Assembly: GCA_964019415.1 (NCBI GenBank)
Contig: OZ025880.1
Location: 3,650,813-3,714,812, forward strand
Direction: 5' to 3'
Source of the DNA: Ianthella basta
Taxonomy: Eukaryota; Porifera; Demospongiae; Verongiida; Ianthellidae
Length of the DNA stretch: 64,000 nucleotides
Shown: positions 26,277-39,900 of the stretch, in pieces
How positions within the stretch are numbered: the first letter of the stretch is position 1
Layout: each line of letters begins with the position of its first letter
Made by a program: the position numbers and the translations under genes
Notes under the pieces: generated by a model
Seen by the model: only the letters and a program-made list of their open reading frames with translations
Databases searched by the model: none
Told to the model about the DNA's origin: nothing

Positions 26277-27346
26277 GGGAAGAGTGAGGAATGGGGAAGA
26301 AGAGGTAAGGAGTGGAATGGTGAATGGAGGAGATAAGCATACTCAGCGAACAGCACACAACTACTTTTACACAGTGCTAGCACAGTGCCTCACTGCCTCA
26401 CCAGACTTGGTATCACACTTGTCCAACACTGCCATTAACCACACCAATGTGTGCTGAGCAGGGCATTCTAACTTTACCCCTCACCTCTGCATGGTGCTAG
26501 GGCTGGTGTTGTCTGTTATAACAGGAGCGCATAATGAGAAAAAAAGGGAAGGGGTACCTTCCCTTTTTTCTCATTGTGCGCTCCTGGTTATAAGTAGAAC
26601 TGTCTAGCAATGCAGGACAAATCTCACCCATGCCAATGATTACAAAGTCAACAACAAACGCCTTGCAATCTCCATACAACCTAAGTTGTTCACAAGCGTG
26701 GGTGTCCCTATCACTGTAGACCACAAGTCACAATGATTGCCAGTGCATGTTGGATTGGGAGGGTGTTGAGCAATAAATCTACATTAGCATGTTAACACCC
26801 ACTCACTGAGCATTGCAGTCCACCAAAATCAACACCTCACAAATGGGCTATGGACTCTCATGAAGTCATTGAGAAGGGTAATTATGAATGGAAATTTCAC
26901 AAGACTTTTACAAATGCTGACTGACTCACAGAATTGTGAAACAAACTCCAATAAAGCTTACAGCTCCCATCTTAGCCTCATCTTGAGAAGAAGCATTTTA
27001 CCACATAAAATGATAATCACTTGTCCAGTGTCCAGTGCAAGCCTTACACCAGACAAACCTTCAACACTACCTCCACACAGCCATACGTGCATGAGCATAG
27101 GATTGTATTGTGCAAGTGTTGCTGATATACTGTACATGCACAAGCATAGTATTTCATTACGCAAGCTGTGGATATACTGTACATATGTACATACGTACAT
27201 ACATACGGGAGACGACAATGCATCACGATTACTTGCCTCACCTTTCGGCTCGGCAATTATGTACAAACCTATCGATGTGATCAACAAGTATTCAAGATAG
27301 CTAAATTACAGGATGTTCGCTGTGTAGCTAGTGTAGTGATACTGCT
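26277..27346. other. intergenic between convergent genes
   Basis: This lies between the convergent ODF3-like and V-ATPase genes. I see no exon. It contains a strong palindrome at 26516-26593. Confidence 0.45.
26516..26593. repeat. near-perfect 78-bp palindrome
   Basis: The arms read TTATAACAGGAGCGCATAAT... and ...ATTGTGCGCTCCTGGTTATAA, with an A-rich/T-rich stem (GAGAAAAAAAGGGAAG against CTTCCCTTTTTTCTC) and a GGTACC centre. Arms are about 38 bp with almost no loop. It could be a minimal MITE or a replication-derived foldback. Confidence 0.85.
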
Positions 27347-27731
27347 TGTATCCCTAGGAGTTTGCCTGACAGTATGTGCATAATGACATCTTGTGAGGTG
27401 ATATACATACACCAGTAACACACTGTATAGCATTTATGAGCAAATGTGGCCAAAAATACTCCATGTGTTGCTTTGCTGGCCATCCATCACCATTTAGCAA
27501 GTTCCAGTTGGATGATGCTGGTTTACATAGATGGTGCCAGTGGGTTACACTGGCCTGGCTGGATAGTGTTGATATCACGTGGGCCCTGACCTTTAGCCAC
27601 ACATAATCAATGCAAACACACAGACTTCTTATCAAGTGTGCATGCAATAGTGATATCTGAGTAGGTAGGCTATCGATATATAACAGTTACTGTTATGCAT
27701 GGCAGCCAAGGAGTGACAAGCAGGTAACTAG
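27347..27731 (+). repeat. duplicated block, copy B (uninterrupted)
   Basis: This is the partner of 19997-20732 and preserves the empty insertion site: TCTGAGTAGGTAGGCTAT reads straight through where copy A has the 345-bp MITE between two TA dinucleotides. No coding potential was seen. Confidence 0.85.
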
Positions 27732-27909
27732 AACTGCCCATAGGTCATGCTATCAAGCTGTCTCATTGGTAACACGCAATTACTTCTTCTACAATGCGAT
27801 ACAGCTTACAACATTACAGTATGCCTACAGACTAATATTCTCAGCAAATTATGTCTATTATACTAGTCAATGGTTAACTTGAAATCTAATCTTGCTTGTT
27901 CATGTTCCT

Positions 27910-30900
27910 TTAGTCGTCCCCTTCTCCAGCCAAGATATCTGCAAAGCTAAAGGGCTTGAACTTGTAACCTTCTCCAACATAGAACTTGGACTGGAACTCG
28001 ATCCTTTCACAAGAGGTAACATAATTATTGGGTAATTAAATTTCCAACCAATGTGCAACAGTAATAGCAAATGTACTTCAAATCATTTAATTTGTCTCAC
28101 CAGTGAAGACGAAGAGTGTGGAGGAATGCAGATAGACCCTCCATGATCAGCAGGACACCAATGGTACCCACTGAAGTACGGTGAAGAAATGTTCTATCAT
28201 AAATATCACCCACCCAACACACACAATAACTAGTTGTGGATACACAACACTCCTGACCATACCTGCCCAGCCTGCAAATCCAGCAAACACTACAATAATC
28301 TGCAAAATAGTGTTCAGCCACACAAAATCAGGAGGAAGGTCCACACTGAGAGTGTATCCAAAGTGCATAATCTGCTGCCAAAGAACCTCAGAAAGCTCTG
28401 ACCATAATATGTGGGGAGACAGTGACAAATCTACCACATGCACTCTGCAGTAATGCATGCGCACACAGGCAGTACATACCTGCATGAGCAAGGCTGAGAG
28501 CCCACAAACGAAGGTATGAGGCAGTGTGTGATAGACACCCCAAACAGAACTCAATGGTGTGAATGGACTGCAGAACAATCACCTCTCCAATCTGTGGTAA
28601 AGAAATTAGTCACACTTATATACAGCTGACTTACGTGCAATAAACCAGCTTCACTGCATACACTATCACTATCATGGTCTCCATGCCCTCCTCCTCCGCC
28701 TCCACCACTTTCACCGGTCTTCTTCTTCTCGCCTTCATCTCCGGGGACAAGTGCAGCCTCATCATCACTCCCATCACCCATATCTCTGCTGGGTGCCACA
28801 GTGTAATCTCTCTGCAACACCACAATGAATGATCAACACATGTCTGGTATGAATGACTGCAACAATATACACCACCTACCTTCTTCCTTCTCTTGTTCCT
28901 GATGTACACGTAAACTGGCTTGAGTATCAGCATCCATGGCACACACAAAATAGCAAGCACTACCAGAATGCTTTGGATGGCAAGCTACACCAAAAAATTA
29001 GCATTAACATTATGTGTGTACAAAGTTGACACAAGATCACAGCTGTACAATAAGGTGTGAACCCACCTGAGGTTCTGCACCATCCCCGAGCAGTGGGTTG
29101 GTTTCAGGTGCAGAAACATTATACTTCAGAGGCGATTGGCCAAACTTAAGGAACATGTTTATCATGGTGATCAGAATGCTAGGTGCCTATAGAAAAGAAT
29201 AGAGAGGAAACAAAGGCCATGTGAGTTAGGCAGCCCAATTAATACTTGTAGCACGAGACATGTATGAAGTGCATACCCCTGCTGGTTCAGGCCATGGCCT
29301 AATCCACTTCGTCAAAATCAGCACGACAAGGTATCCAAAGAGTGACATCAAGAACAGCAGCTGTAGGAGAACAAACAGTGAACCAAAGTTCATCCACTTC
29401 AAACACATACTATGAGGCCACTAATCATGGTCAGTACAGAATCCGAAAGAGACACACATCCTTGCTACAGTAAAGGGTATCCAACAAGTGTAACCTACAA
29501 CAAAGTGCACATCAGTAAATGCATCTCTTGAAGATGGTAGTTAGTGTTGCAGTGAGTGGTGTGACATATATACATTCACGGACTTTCCTTGGGAGTTAGA
29601 GTTTAGTTTTACTCACGTGAGCAGCTTGCTGTTCAAAATTTCTACACCCAATTCTTGCGCGATGATGAGTGAACGCACGTGCGAGAATTTGGTAATTGCC
29701 GCCATAGATACGGGAACGATGGGACGTGCGAAGTTCAGTTTGTGCCTGTTTGAGAGAGATCATGGTAAAGAAAGACTCTTTCATTAGGTAGGTTGTTTGT
29801 GTAAGAATTTTGAAATGTTTATTGTGTAGTAATGGCTATGCTATCTCATTGTGGAACCTTAGGATTGGAGCACTGTATATTCTATAGATCAATACACGGA
29901 ATCGTTGCGTGTATACTATTAAAAGTTACCACCACCACCACCGGCTGCCAACAACCCATCCACCACACAGTCCAAGTTACAATCTGGATCTGTGTAGCCA
30001 CAGAACATACTAGGAAAAACACCACCAGTACAAGCTACACAGGGTAACACCCACCAGTGCATGTAGCGTAGTTGCACTCATTGTTGGAAGGCAACTACCA
30101 CCACTGCCCCCACCACCACCACCACACAGTACAAGTTACAAAATGCGGCTCCAGTATATATATGTGCCAGTGGTACAACGACAACACCCACCAGTGCAAC
30201 CACCACCACCACTGCCACCACCATGCAGTCCAAGTTACAATTGCTGTAGCCAGTATATATGCGGCAGAACATGCTAGGAAAACACCACCAGTACAAGTTA
30301 CACAGGGTAACCACCACCAGCGCATGTTGCTAATGGCACCCACCATAAGTGCCAGTAGAGTATTTGGGCTTGCTGGCCACACCAACCAACCACACCACAA
30401 GTTACAGCAGTGAAGGACTAAAGGCGCACATAGACTGTTTGCACCATCTGAGCCTTGAAAATGACCACCAGCACAAATTGCAGAGGGCCAGGACCAGCAC
30501 GGGCACCATTGGAGAGCATCATGCAGCAAGCAAATGTAACTTGTACTGGTGGTGTGTTTCCTAGTATGTTCTGCCACATATACTGGCTACACAGATCCAG
30601 ATTGTAACTTGGACTGTGTGGTGGATGGGGTGGTGGCGGTGATGGCCGGTGCTGGCAGTGGTGGCTGCCTTCCAGCATTGAGTGGAGCTACTTTACATGC
30701 ACTGGTAGTGGCTACCCTGCGTAACTTGTACTGGTGGTGTTTTCTCTAGTATGTTCTGCTGCATATACTAGCTACAGCGATAGTCATTTGTATTGTATTG
30801 TGGTGCATGGTGGTGGCGGTGGTTGCACTGGTGGGTATTGACCTTGTAGTCTGGCACATATGCTGGAGCCGCAATTTGTAACTTGTACTGTGTAGTGGTA

Positions 30901-33900
30901 GTGGTGGTGGTGGTTGTGGTGGCTGGTGGCTGGTGGTGGTGGCAGTGGTGGTAGCGGCAGCAGTGCTGAGGGTGGTGGTGGCGGTGGAAGTGCCACTGGT
31001 GCATGGATGTTTTGGTGGTGCTGGTGGTAGGGCTGGTGGTGGTTTCTATCCACCAGTGGTGGATTCTACAGGTCAACGGGAGGTCAAATAGTGAACGAAA
31101 CTGCCATCTGACCTGTATTAGCTTATCCCATTCAGGCTATATGTGGCTATGCATTGCGGTATCCATTTGAGCATATGCATGCACCAGTATGGCATAGTGT
31201 GCTGCACTACCAATGCCAAGGAATTGTGGGAATAGGGAACATGCATGCACCAGTATGGCATAGTGTGCTGCACTACCAATGCCAAGGAATTGTGGGAATA
31301 GGGAACATGCATGCACCAGTGTAGCATAGTGAGATGCTCAATTATTCTGCAATCACTACGTACCAATGCTGGGGCACAGTAGGCAGGCTAACAGTACAGC
31401 TGAAGGTCAGCCCCACAAAAGGGGCAGATAAAAGTCAAGCATAAAAGAGGGGGGAATGGGTGAAGTAGGATTTGGACCCTGCACCATAGGGATTGTCAGG
31501 CTACTGTGCTAAGGGCTGGGCTACAGCATAGGTGTTGATTCCTGCTAATTGGTGTTGATTGGTGCTATAATCAGATTATCCCCATTTATCTCGGCCAGCT
31601 TGAGGCACATTATGCAATTGTGCCCATGCCATGGGTCAGCTGGACCACCTGGGCACAACTGGCACAGTTCATGACTGTATGCACTGCCTTTTTGGAATAC
31701 TAAACATGATCATATCTCAATATAAATGCACAGTACACGCAGTGTTTCTATGCGCATCTATATGTGCGCTTTCAGTGTGCCTTACACAGGCCTACTTTTA
31801 AAAATTAGGATTTGTATCTGGCCAAATGTTGTGAGCTTTAATATTGCAGCATGCACTTTACTGCCAGGCCATCCCAGGTATCCAAACAGGAAGGCAGTAT
31901 TCCTCTGTTAGCCTGTCTATAGCGTGGGCCACATGAGCCGAATTGCACAATCATGCCCATGGCACTAGTCAGATGGACCACCTGGCTATGACTATCACGG
32001 TTCATGACTGTTTGCAACATTTTTCTCAATACTAAGCATCGCTGTGTGCTCGTATGTCTTGCGCGAGGTACATGGTCATTACTTTCGAGCAGCACAGTAG
32101 CTGATGCAATGCTTACCTGAGGAACAAAGTCGGACACAATGTTGATGTACCTCTTGAAATGAATGTGGTTGAAGATGCTCAAGATGATACCAAACGTCAT
32201 CTGAGTGATGCCCAAAATAAGGGCTAGCTTCATCTTGTAGCTGTTTACAAATCTCAGCTTGTTTGTTGACACCTGCCAAATCTGTAGAAATAGTAAAAAG
32301 CGGGATTATTGCTCATTGCCAAAGCAATGTGGTTTGTACACTAGGCAGATTATTATAATTATTATTAATAATCAGCATGGCTTGTGTCTCCTATGCAGGA
32401 GGTAGCTGCTAATACAACAAACTAATTAAAACCTTTTACGGTAATACTCTAAGGGTGCTAGTACAATAAATGGAATAGTTCCTTAAAGTTCATATGTACA
32501 TATCTAATTAAAACCTTTCTCCAGTTCCCTATCTGCTGAAAGCTATCTATAGGGGGGCACTGTACCCCTGGTACCCTCCTTTGGGGGGAACCCTGTATAT
32601 GGCAGTTGGAGTCAAATAGCTATCAGTAATGCTACCAGGTACTCCTAAGCATGGCTAAGGCTATGCAATCATTAGACCTCATGCATTCTAGTTGGGCTAC
32701 CTGAGTGATTTAGAGATACCTAGCATATAACCTCACAACAAAATGAGGCAAGCATCATGAGTTGGTAGTGGACATCTTACTGGATCAATTCCGAAGGGGT
32801 ATGGGTTGGCAGACTCAAATGCACTTGTTGGGAGAAGGGTTGCTGTCTTTCCTCCACTTTCAACTTGTTCAACAAAAGATTGCTTCTGGTTATTCCTGAG
32901 ATGTGAGAGGACCAATTCATACTCCTTCAACAAACAACACTGCTGATTTAGTAGACAGACATAAAAAAGCCATCCAACTGACACCTTGTCCTTCCAAAGG
33001 GTGCAGTCAGCTAAAGGTGTGAGTCATTCCATGAGCCTCATTGTTTTAGAACGTAGTGCTAGCTACATGTACATATGTATATACACATAGATCCCGCTGC
33101 CATGGTAACGTGCATCTAAACAATGATTCTAAATCTCTAAGAAGCATTCCAATTGCTTTACGCGTGATTCTAAATCCCATGAAGTACATTGCGATTGTAG
33201 TGTTACAACTACATAGGGGTGCAGTTTGAACAGACTAGATTGAACAGTTGCAACGGTTATCCAACAGGTGGATCACACGCCCACAGTGACTTGCTGCAAG
33301 GCGCTGCCAGAGTGGGGTTGAGCAGACATGCTCTAAATGCATTACACAATGAGACAATGCACTTGCAAGGAGTAGGAACAGTGATTGTACATTACCAGTA
33401 AGGGATGGCATTATAGGTCAATATGCCTCTTCTAGTGAAACACCTCTTAGCTATATTGGAGCTTGAATCATGCATGGAAGAAGAGATCAATAACTCATAC
33501 TGTATAGCGGGAAATATTGGAGGGCAAAAGATTTGGTAGATTTGGTAAAAAGGCTTTAGCGAGTTACAAATTTAGCAGATTCCACATCCAAAATACCTAC
33601 GACCATCACAGAAAATGGCGACATTGGAGGACTGTTTGCTCTGCTTTCACGTCGTTTCAGCAGTGTTAACTGCCTACATGCCATGCTCCGTATGGGATGG
33701 AAATATTGGCAATGAATTAAATTTGGTGGATTTTCCGAAATCTGCCAAACTTCAAAAATTAACACCCTGCCAATTTTCCCGCTATACGGTATGTATGTGC
33801 ACAAATCGAATTCAATGATTGCCACAGTAGCCCCTATGAGTAATGGATGAGTCTGAATAACATACACATGGACACACAACAGTGCTAACTTACACGTCTA

Positions 33901-36900
33901 GACCTTGGTAGGAAACATTCCAACTTGAACCAAATATGTTCACAGATTTGGAAAACATATCATTGTAGATGAGGCCAGTGTAGATGGAAAATAGCCCCAT
34001 CAGGAAGATGATATAGCGTCCTTTGAAGATGATCTGGAACATCTGTGGGCAATGCAAAGATGATGTCAGCACAGGACGATGCAGGAAGATCTTACATTAA
34101 AGGAATTGGACAAATGCACACATAGACAGTAAGGGTATGGGGTGAAGCCACACTGCTTGCCCTAGCTGAAGGATTAAGAAATCACAATGATATCCTTTCT
34201 ATCCAAATCCGATCAGATTGAACTTGGACTAGTTGCATTCATGTTAGAAATTCATGTTAAACATCAAAGAAAAAATGGGGTCTACATATAACCCAGCTAT
34301 CTGGGTTATAAGTTGGCCAGAAGCTCTGGGCTCTAATTTTCAGTCAATCAGTTTCATCTACAATGTTAAAATTGTTATTCGTTTTCACACCTTCTGTATC
34401 ATACAGCTACTGTCCATAGGACTGGGATAATTCTTGAGAAATCACGTAGCAGAAATAAATTGAATGTAAAATGTTTTGACCATGGAGGTCTTCATCAGTT
34501 ACAATACTGAAGAAAGATGAGTGATTGGCCTAATATATACAGCAACCTAGTGATGGCACAAGGCGGGAATTACTTGATGAAGTGACAAGTGACAATTCTT
34601 GAGTAGTAATAGTAATAATGATTAATGAATACTGATAACTGTAATGATGGGTGAGGTGTATGAGTCAGGAAAGTGGGAGGGTGAAGGGACAAAGCCTACT
34701 TGAACCCACTCTGAATAGTCCATGGGTTAGTCTTCAGTATTGTAACTGATGAAGACCTCCGTGGTTGAAATACTTTACATACAATTTATTTCTGCTACGT
34801 GATTGTGTGGACTGAGATGAAGCAGTATATTGCCCTGAGGGTTAAACCCTTAAACAAGAGTGAGCTTGCGAAAAGAATTGCAATGTTCTAGTTGTGAAGA
34901 ATGGACAAGGTGAAGTGCATTAAGTACATTGACCATGTACACAAGGTGTTGCCCAAAGTTGAAGCGAAGAAAGGATGCATCACAGGAGAATAATTGAACC
35001 TCAGGCTTATGTATACTTTCAACTTCATCCTGTATTGTCATAATAATATTTACAGTACAAGTTACAAAATACTAGGGTACAGCCTTAGCCCTAAGCCTTT
35101 AATTACTAGAAAGTCGGAGTGAGAAAAGAAAATTGGCCCTAGCCAGTACTACGATGGAGCTCTACTGTCAACCTGTTCGGAAAACATAGTTACTGTTGTG
35201 CGATCCCTGATGCCGTAAACTAGACGCTTCTACCATGTTCCTTGAAGTAATTCTTGAATATCGGGGAAATTCTTCATATTTTTGCCGTTGTGCTGTATTG
35301 CGCTTGAGTCTCTTCGCCTCTTGAAAGCTGGTACTCTTGAAGTAGGTTAGCAAAGGCACGTACACAGTGAATTTGAAGTGCTTTGCCTGTACACTTAGCA
35401 AGTTTGAGCCAATTAACCTTCGCAGCCATTATCTGACTTTAGACTCTGTACCTTCCTTAAGTACGTAGTAGGCAATTTCACCTCAATCAGTGTCTACCTT
35501 CTGTGGAGTGTTCTTCAAACAGTTATGTACTGTAGATCTAATGCAGCTTTCCAGCTTGGACAAATGACCTGAAAGGTATTTGCACAGTCTCAGCTACTAA
35601 AGGAACTTCTCAAGTGACAACAATCATTCAAAGTGTCAAATTGAAGCTAACCAGATCTAAATAGGTCTACGCTTACAACATATTCACATTCTAGACCCAA
35701 TAGCAGGACAGTTTTAGGACAACTGTTGTATCCACTTAACTATAAACGTACATCTCCTCCAGCCTTGGATTTAGACAGTTGCTTCTCTCTCAGGATCATG
35801 AAGAATGCAAATAAAGCCATCAGGAAGCCATGGCCAGCATCACCAAACATCACAGCAAACAGGAATGGAAACGTAATCATAGCATAGGGTGCTAGGGAAC
35901 AAGAACAAACAATTCACCGGTCACATCACAATCATACACAAGCTAGCATACTGTACCAGACACCATATGTGGCAAGGCAGCTGAACAGACATCCTTCTCA
36001 ACAAGCACCACTTCCCCCTCTCACCTGGGTTCACCTCTTGGTAAGTTGCAACACCATATGCATCCACAATGGCCTGAAAGCCTTTGGTGAACTTGTTGGT
36101 CTTGTTGTAGGTTGGAGGAGACTCATGTGCAGTGATACGATGCAGGATGGATGGCACAGAGGAACCACTTCTCTCCTAAATACGTAGGAACAACAGGAAT
36201 GGTGCAAAGGAATTACACATTTGAAGCATGAAACAAGGGAAGAAACAGGTGAGTTGTATATGTATACTTATGTTGAGTCTTGCACAGCAGGCCAAAAAAT
36301 TGAGGGCCTTGGGCATTTCCAAGGACACTACGCACATTACACTGTAGTACTTAAATGGACATACACACTCCCATTTCATTAGACCTGTCTACAAACTGAA
36401 GTTAACCAGCAAGCTCACATACAGGGGCACAAGACACTTACGTATAATACCAAGAACAACACAGTCTGTTTGTTAACATTACCAAATAAATGTACAGTAA
36501 GTACATTCAAACAAGTACAAGCCCTATTCAACTTGGATACATCAAAGTCAAATTTCAACAGCTGCTGCAGCCCCTTCTACCACTGCTTACTGTTCCTCTC
36601 ATGAGAGCTAGCTGGATGGCCTCCAAATCCTCCACAGGGCACCAGCACTCAGCAATGAGGCATCGCGCAGTCACATCCAGGTTGAACTTGTTCATTGTGT
36701 GAAAAATGGACTTGATTTTTACCACTTTCTGCTTCCAAGTCTCAATCTGACCAGCAATTGTTTCAAGCTGAGTGATACTGTGATCCTGTGTTTGGCGCAA
36801 CACCTGAAACCGCAAAACGTGTGTAGACGAGGAACTGAACACACATGTACAATGAACGTCAGTAACACAAAATACACAGCATTCTACATCAACACCAGGA

Positions 36901-39900
36901 TCAGTGGGTTGTCTATACAAAGAGGTTGAGGATGATGTTATGGTAACGGCAAGGACTTGAGTGCTAGTGAGCTCTCACATAGCACCAAGAAACAAACATA
37001 AGACACTTTGAACACGAGGGTCCCCTTCAGTTACACAACCAACTAATGAGTATATAAGACAATGCCTTACATTGTGCAGGTCATCGATCCTTCCACTGAC
37101 AGCCATTTCCATCTCTCGTCTCTTGGCTGAGGTGGGAGGACACTCATACAGAGTTGCTCGAAACCTGCAAATGCCAGACATATAGCCATCATGGATATAT
37201 GAGCCTTACACTGCAACAAGGTACACATCAAGCTTGCTTTGAGACCTCATATCTCCAAGGTGGGTAACTCAGTCCATCAGCACAACCTGCTCCAGGCAGA
37301 GCTATGAGTGGTGCATGAGCTGTCTAATCATTGGTCTCAAACACATACAGCCAATGGGTGCATTCAACTAGAGCAGATCAAGACAGCCAAGACATTGTAC
37401 ACCCCCATGCCCATCTATGCTGTAGGCAAACACCAGTGGTGCATGCTACAGTGAAATGGGAGACTCATGCCAGCGAACCATAGCTCTAGCAGAGGCAGTA
37501 CACTTGTACTGATGTTGGACTTAACTACAGTACGTGCACTAATAAATGTACACAGCACATGGACAGTGCTGAGCCACAGTGAAGACAATTAGGCAAGGAT
37601 GTGCTCATGCCAGGAAAGAGCGGAAGGACAAAGTTACTAGGTGTGGGTCCTGGCAATAGTTGGATGTTCTTTGGTTCAAACCTTCTCACACCTTCATCAT
37701 GACATACAAACCGAAGTTCCCATTCCAGTCTTAAAACACTACACCCTAACTTACATGTGTATGAACGTACACCATCCTTCAATCATTTAGTCCACGGTGT
37801 GATGTTATCACACCATACGTGAGCTATAGGCAAACAATTAACTATTCATATACCCACAGTACACAGCTTCATTAAAAAGTATCTACCATACAACACATGT
37901 GTCAAGAGGGAACAAGTGCTACGTACATATCATTAGAGTAAAATGACATAAGAAGACAGCACACACATCACACTGCCACACTGGCAAGAGCCCAACTCTT
38001 AGCAACCAAAAGAACAAACACAAACTGCATGCACACATATATGGCATACCCTTCACAAATCTTCTTCACTCTCATTCGAAGCTGGTCTCCTTGAAAGAAC
38101 AGCACAAACACATTCTTGTACACAGGGTCGCCCTGCACAAAGGCATGTGCACAGTCAGCAGCTCAAACAAGAGGGAGCAGCACGTCATGGATAGAACACA
38201 ACAAAAGTGCACTGTAATATGCCCGTCAGGTTACTGGGGGTAATGGAGCCAGCTACCAACGGCAAGCAGCCTACCCTGGCCCATACTAGCCATGCATACA
38301 TTAGCATTCAATGTAAATGGTCTGATCTGGATAAACAAAACCTCTTTGTAAAATTTTTTCGTTTTGAATTGATTCAACTGAACCGGACGGTAGTTTGTAA
38401 ACAACTGTCAATGTTTCTTAGCTTTCTAGAAACTTTTCTCCTTACCTACCGGAGGCGCCACACCAACAGCAGAGGCAAAGCAGATCCAGAAACTCCAAAA
38501 GAAGGTGCAATGAATGGTAGTTGGTAAATGGTGAAGATGTCTGACTTACTGCAATGGGAATGTTTACTGCTGTTGTTGGCCTAGAGACCTGAGAATCTGC
38601 CTTGACCTTGCTGGCAGTTGTTTCCTTACTAGAGTTGTAATGTATAGAATGCACCTCCGCACCTTTAAATCGCATGAAGGTGACTTTACATTGAACTGTC
38701 AAGAATTACATAAAGATTACTAGCATCTGTCTGTGTGTGAGCATCTGTGACCTATGTTTTGTTCACTATATCTACAGGATGCGACTATTGATTGCTGGAC
38801 TAAATGAAACATGCTTCCAGACCTGTTCTAATGGAGACCTCATACATATCTCTAAAGTGGGTAACTCAGTCCATCAGCACAACCTGCCCAAGGCAGAGCT
38901 ATGAGTGGTGCATGAGCTGTCTAATCATTGGTCTCAAACACAAACACGCAACAGATATGTGCAGAGAAGACAAAGCAGAATTATGGAATCTGTTCACCAC
39001 ATAAAAGGCACATCGGATCGTTCACCCCATGAAAAGCACAGACACTAGAAGTATATAACACCAAACAGGCTTCCAGACAGAAAGGTAGACGTGTACGAAT
39101 AGTGCTGAGTCCCCAGTACAACACACGCTCCCTCCATACTGGTTGGAAACATTCAGAAACAAGGAATGGGCGGAACAATGCCGAGCATTGCATGGAAAAG
39201 ACTCACTAATATACATTTGAATGACATTTAAATGCTTTGCCACTAATCCCTACATCTGGTGACTTCTTGGCAATTCACAAGGGTCATTAATGTTATGCCC
39301 ACATGTGTTCAAAGAGATCTTTCTACATGTAAGCAAGTGCTTTCCCTCCAACTAATATTCGGCACTGCTCCACTCGTACTGTTTGTCGAGATTCCCTGCC
39401 CATAGGGTGCATGAAACTGTACGTGTTCACTCATGAACACAATACCAGAAATAAGAAGAATCCAAACATCAGGCAGGACTGTCTCCAATGTCATGGTAAA
39501 CAGCACTACAGCTAATGTGTACATATGTATGTATGTAGGCTGTATTGAGTAGAGCATCCACACAATGACTCACAGTAGCTGGGTCTTCCAATGGATCCTC
39601 AATCTCAGCCTGCTGAACAAACACATTTCCACGGCAGGCTCTCCACAAGACCTGCTCAAAACGCTGCAATCTCTCCCGGCGAATCACACCTGCTACAAAC
39701 CTGCACATACATGCCAAGTGTACAGTCTTACTAACATGCTAAATAATAGTCACATGTCAATGTCAATGCTGGCTGCCTAGCATAGTAGCCCTTGGAGTAA
39801 ATGCTAACCCAGAATACACAAATAGGAGTAACTAGAGTAAGAGTAAATAGCATGTTGGAACTTACGTCAGCCTGGTTTGATCAGAAGCAGCAACAGCTGG

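Noticed and set aside
30072-30577. ORFs of 113 and 160 codons rich in His, Cys, Trp and Thr
   Set aside because: They are translations of the CCA/TGG minisatellite on both strands, which stay open for compositional reasons, inside a V-ATPase intron.
38442-38702. Possible extra V-ATPase exon on the minus strand
   Set aside because: The exons at 39574-39700 and 38050-38132 join in phase and give the continuous family sequence PLEDPAT-GDPVY, so no exon is needed between them.
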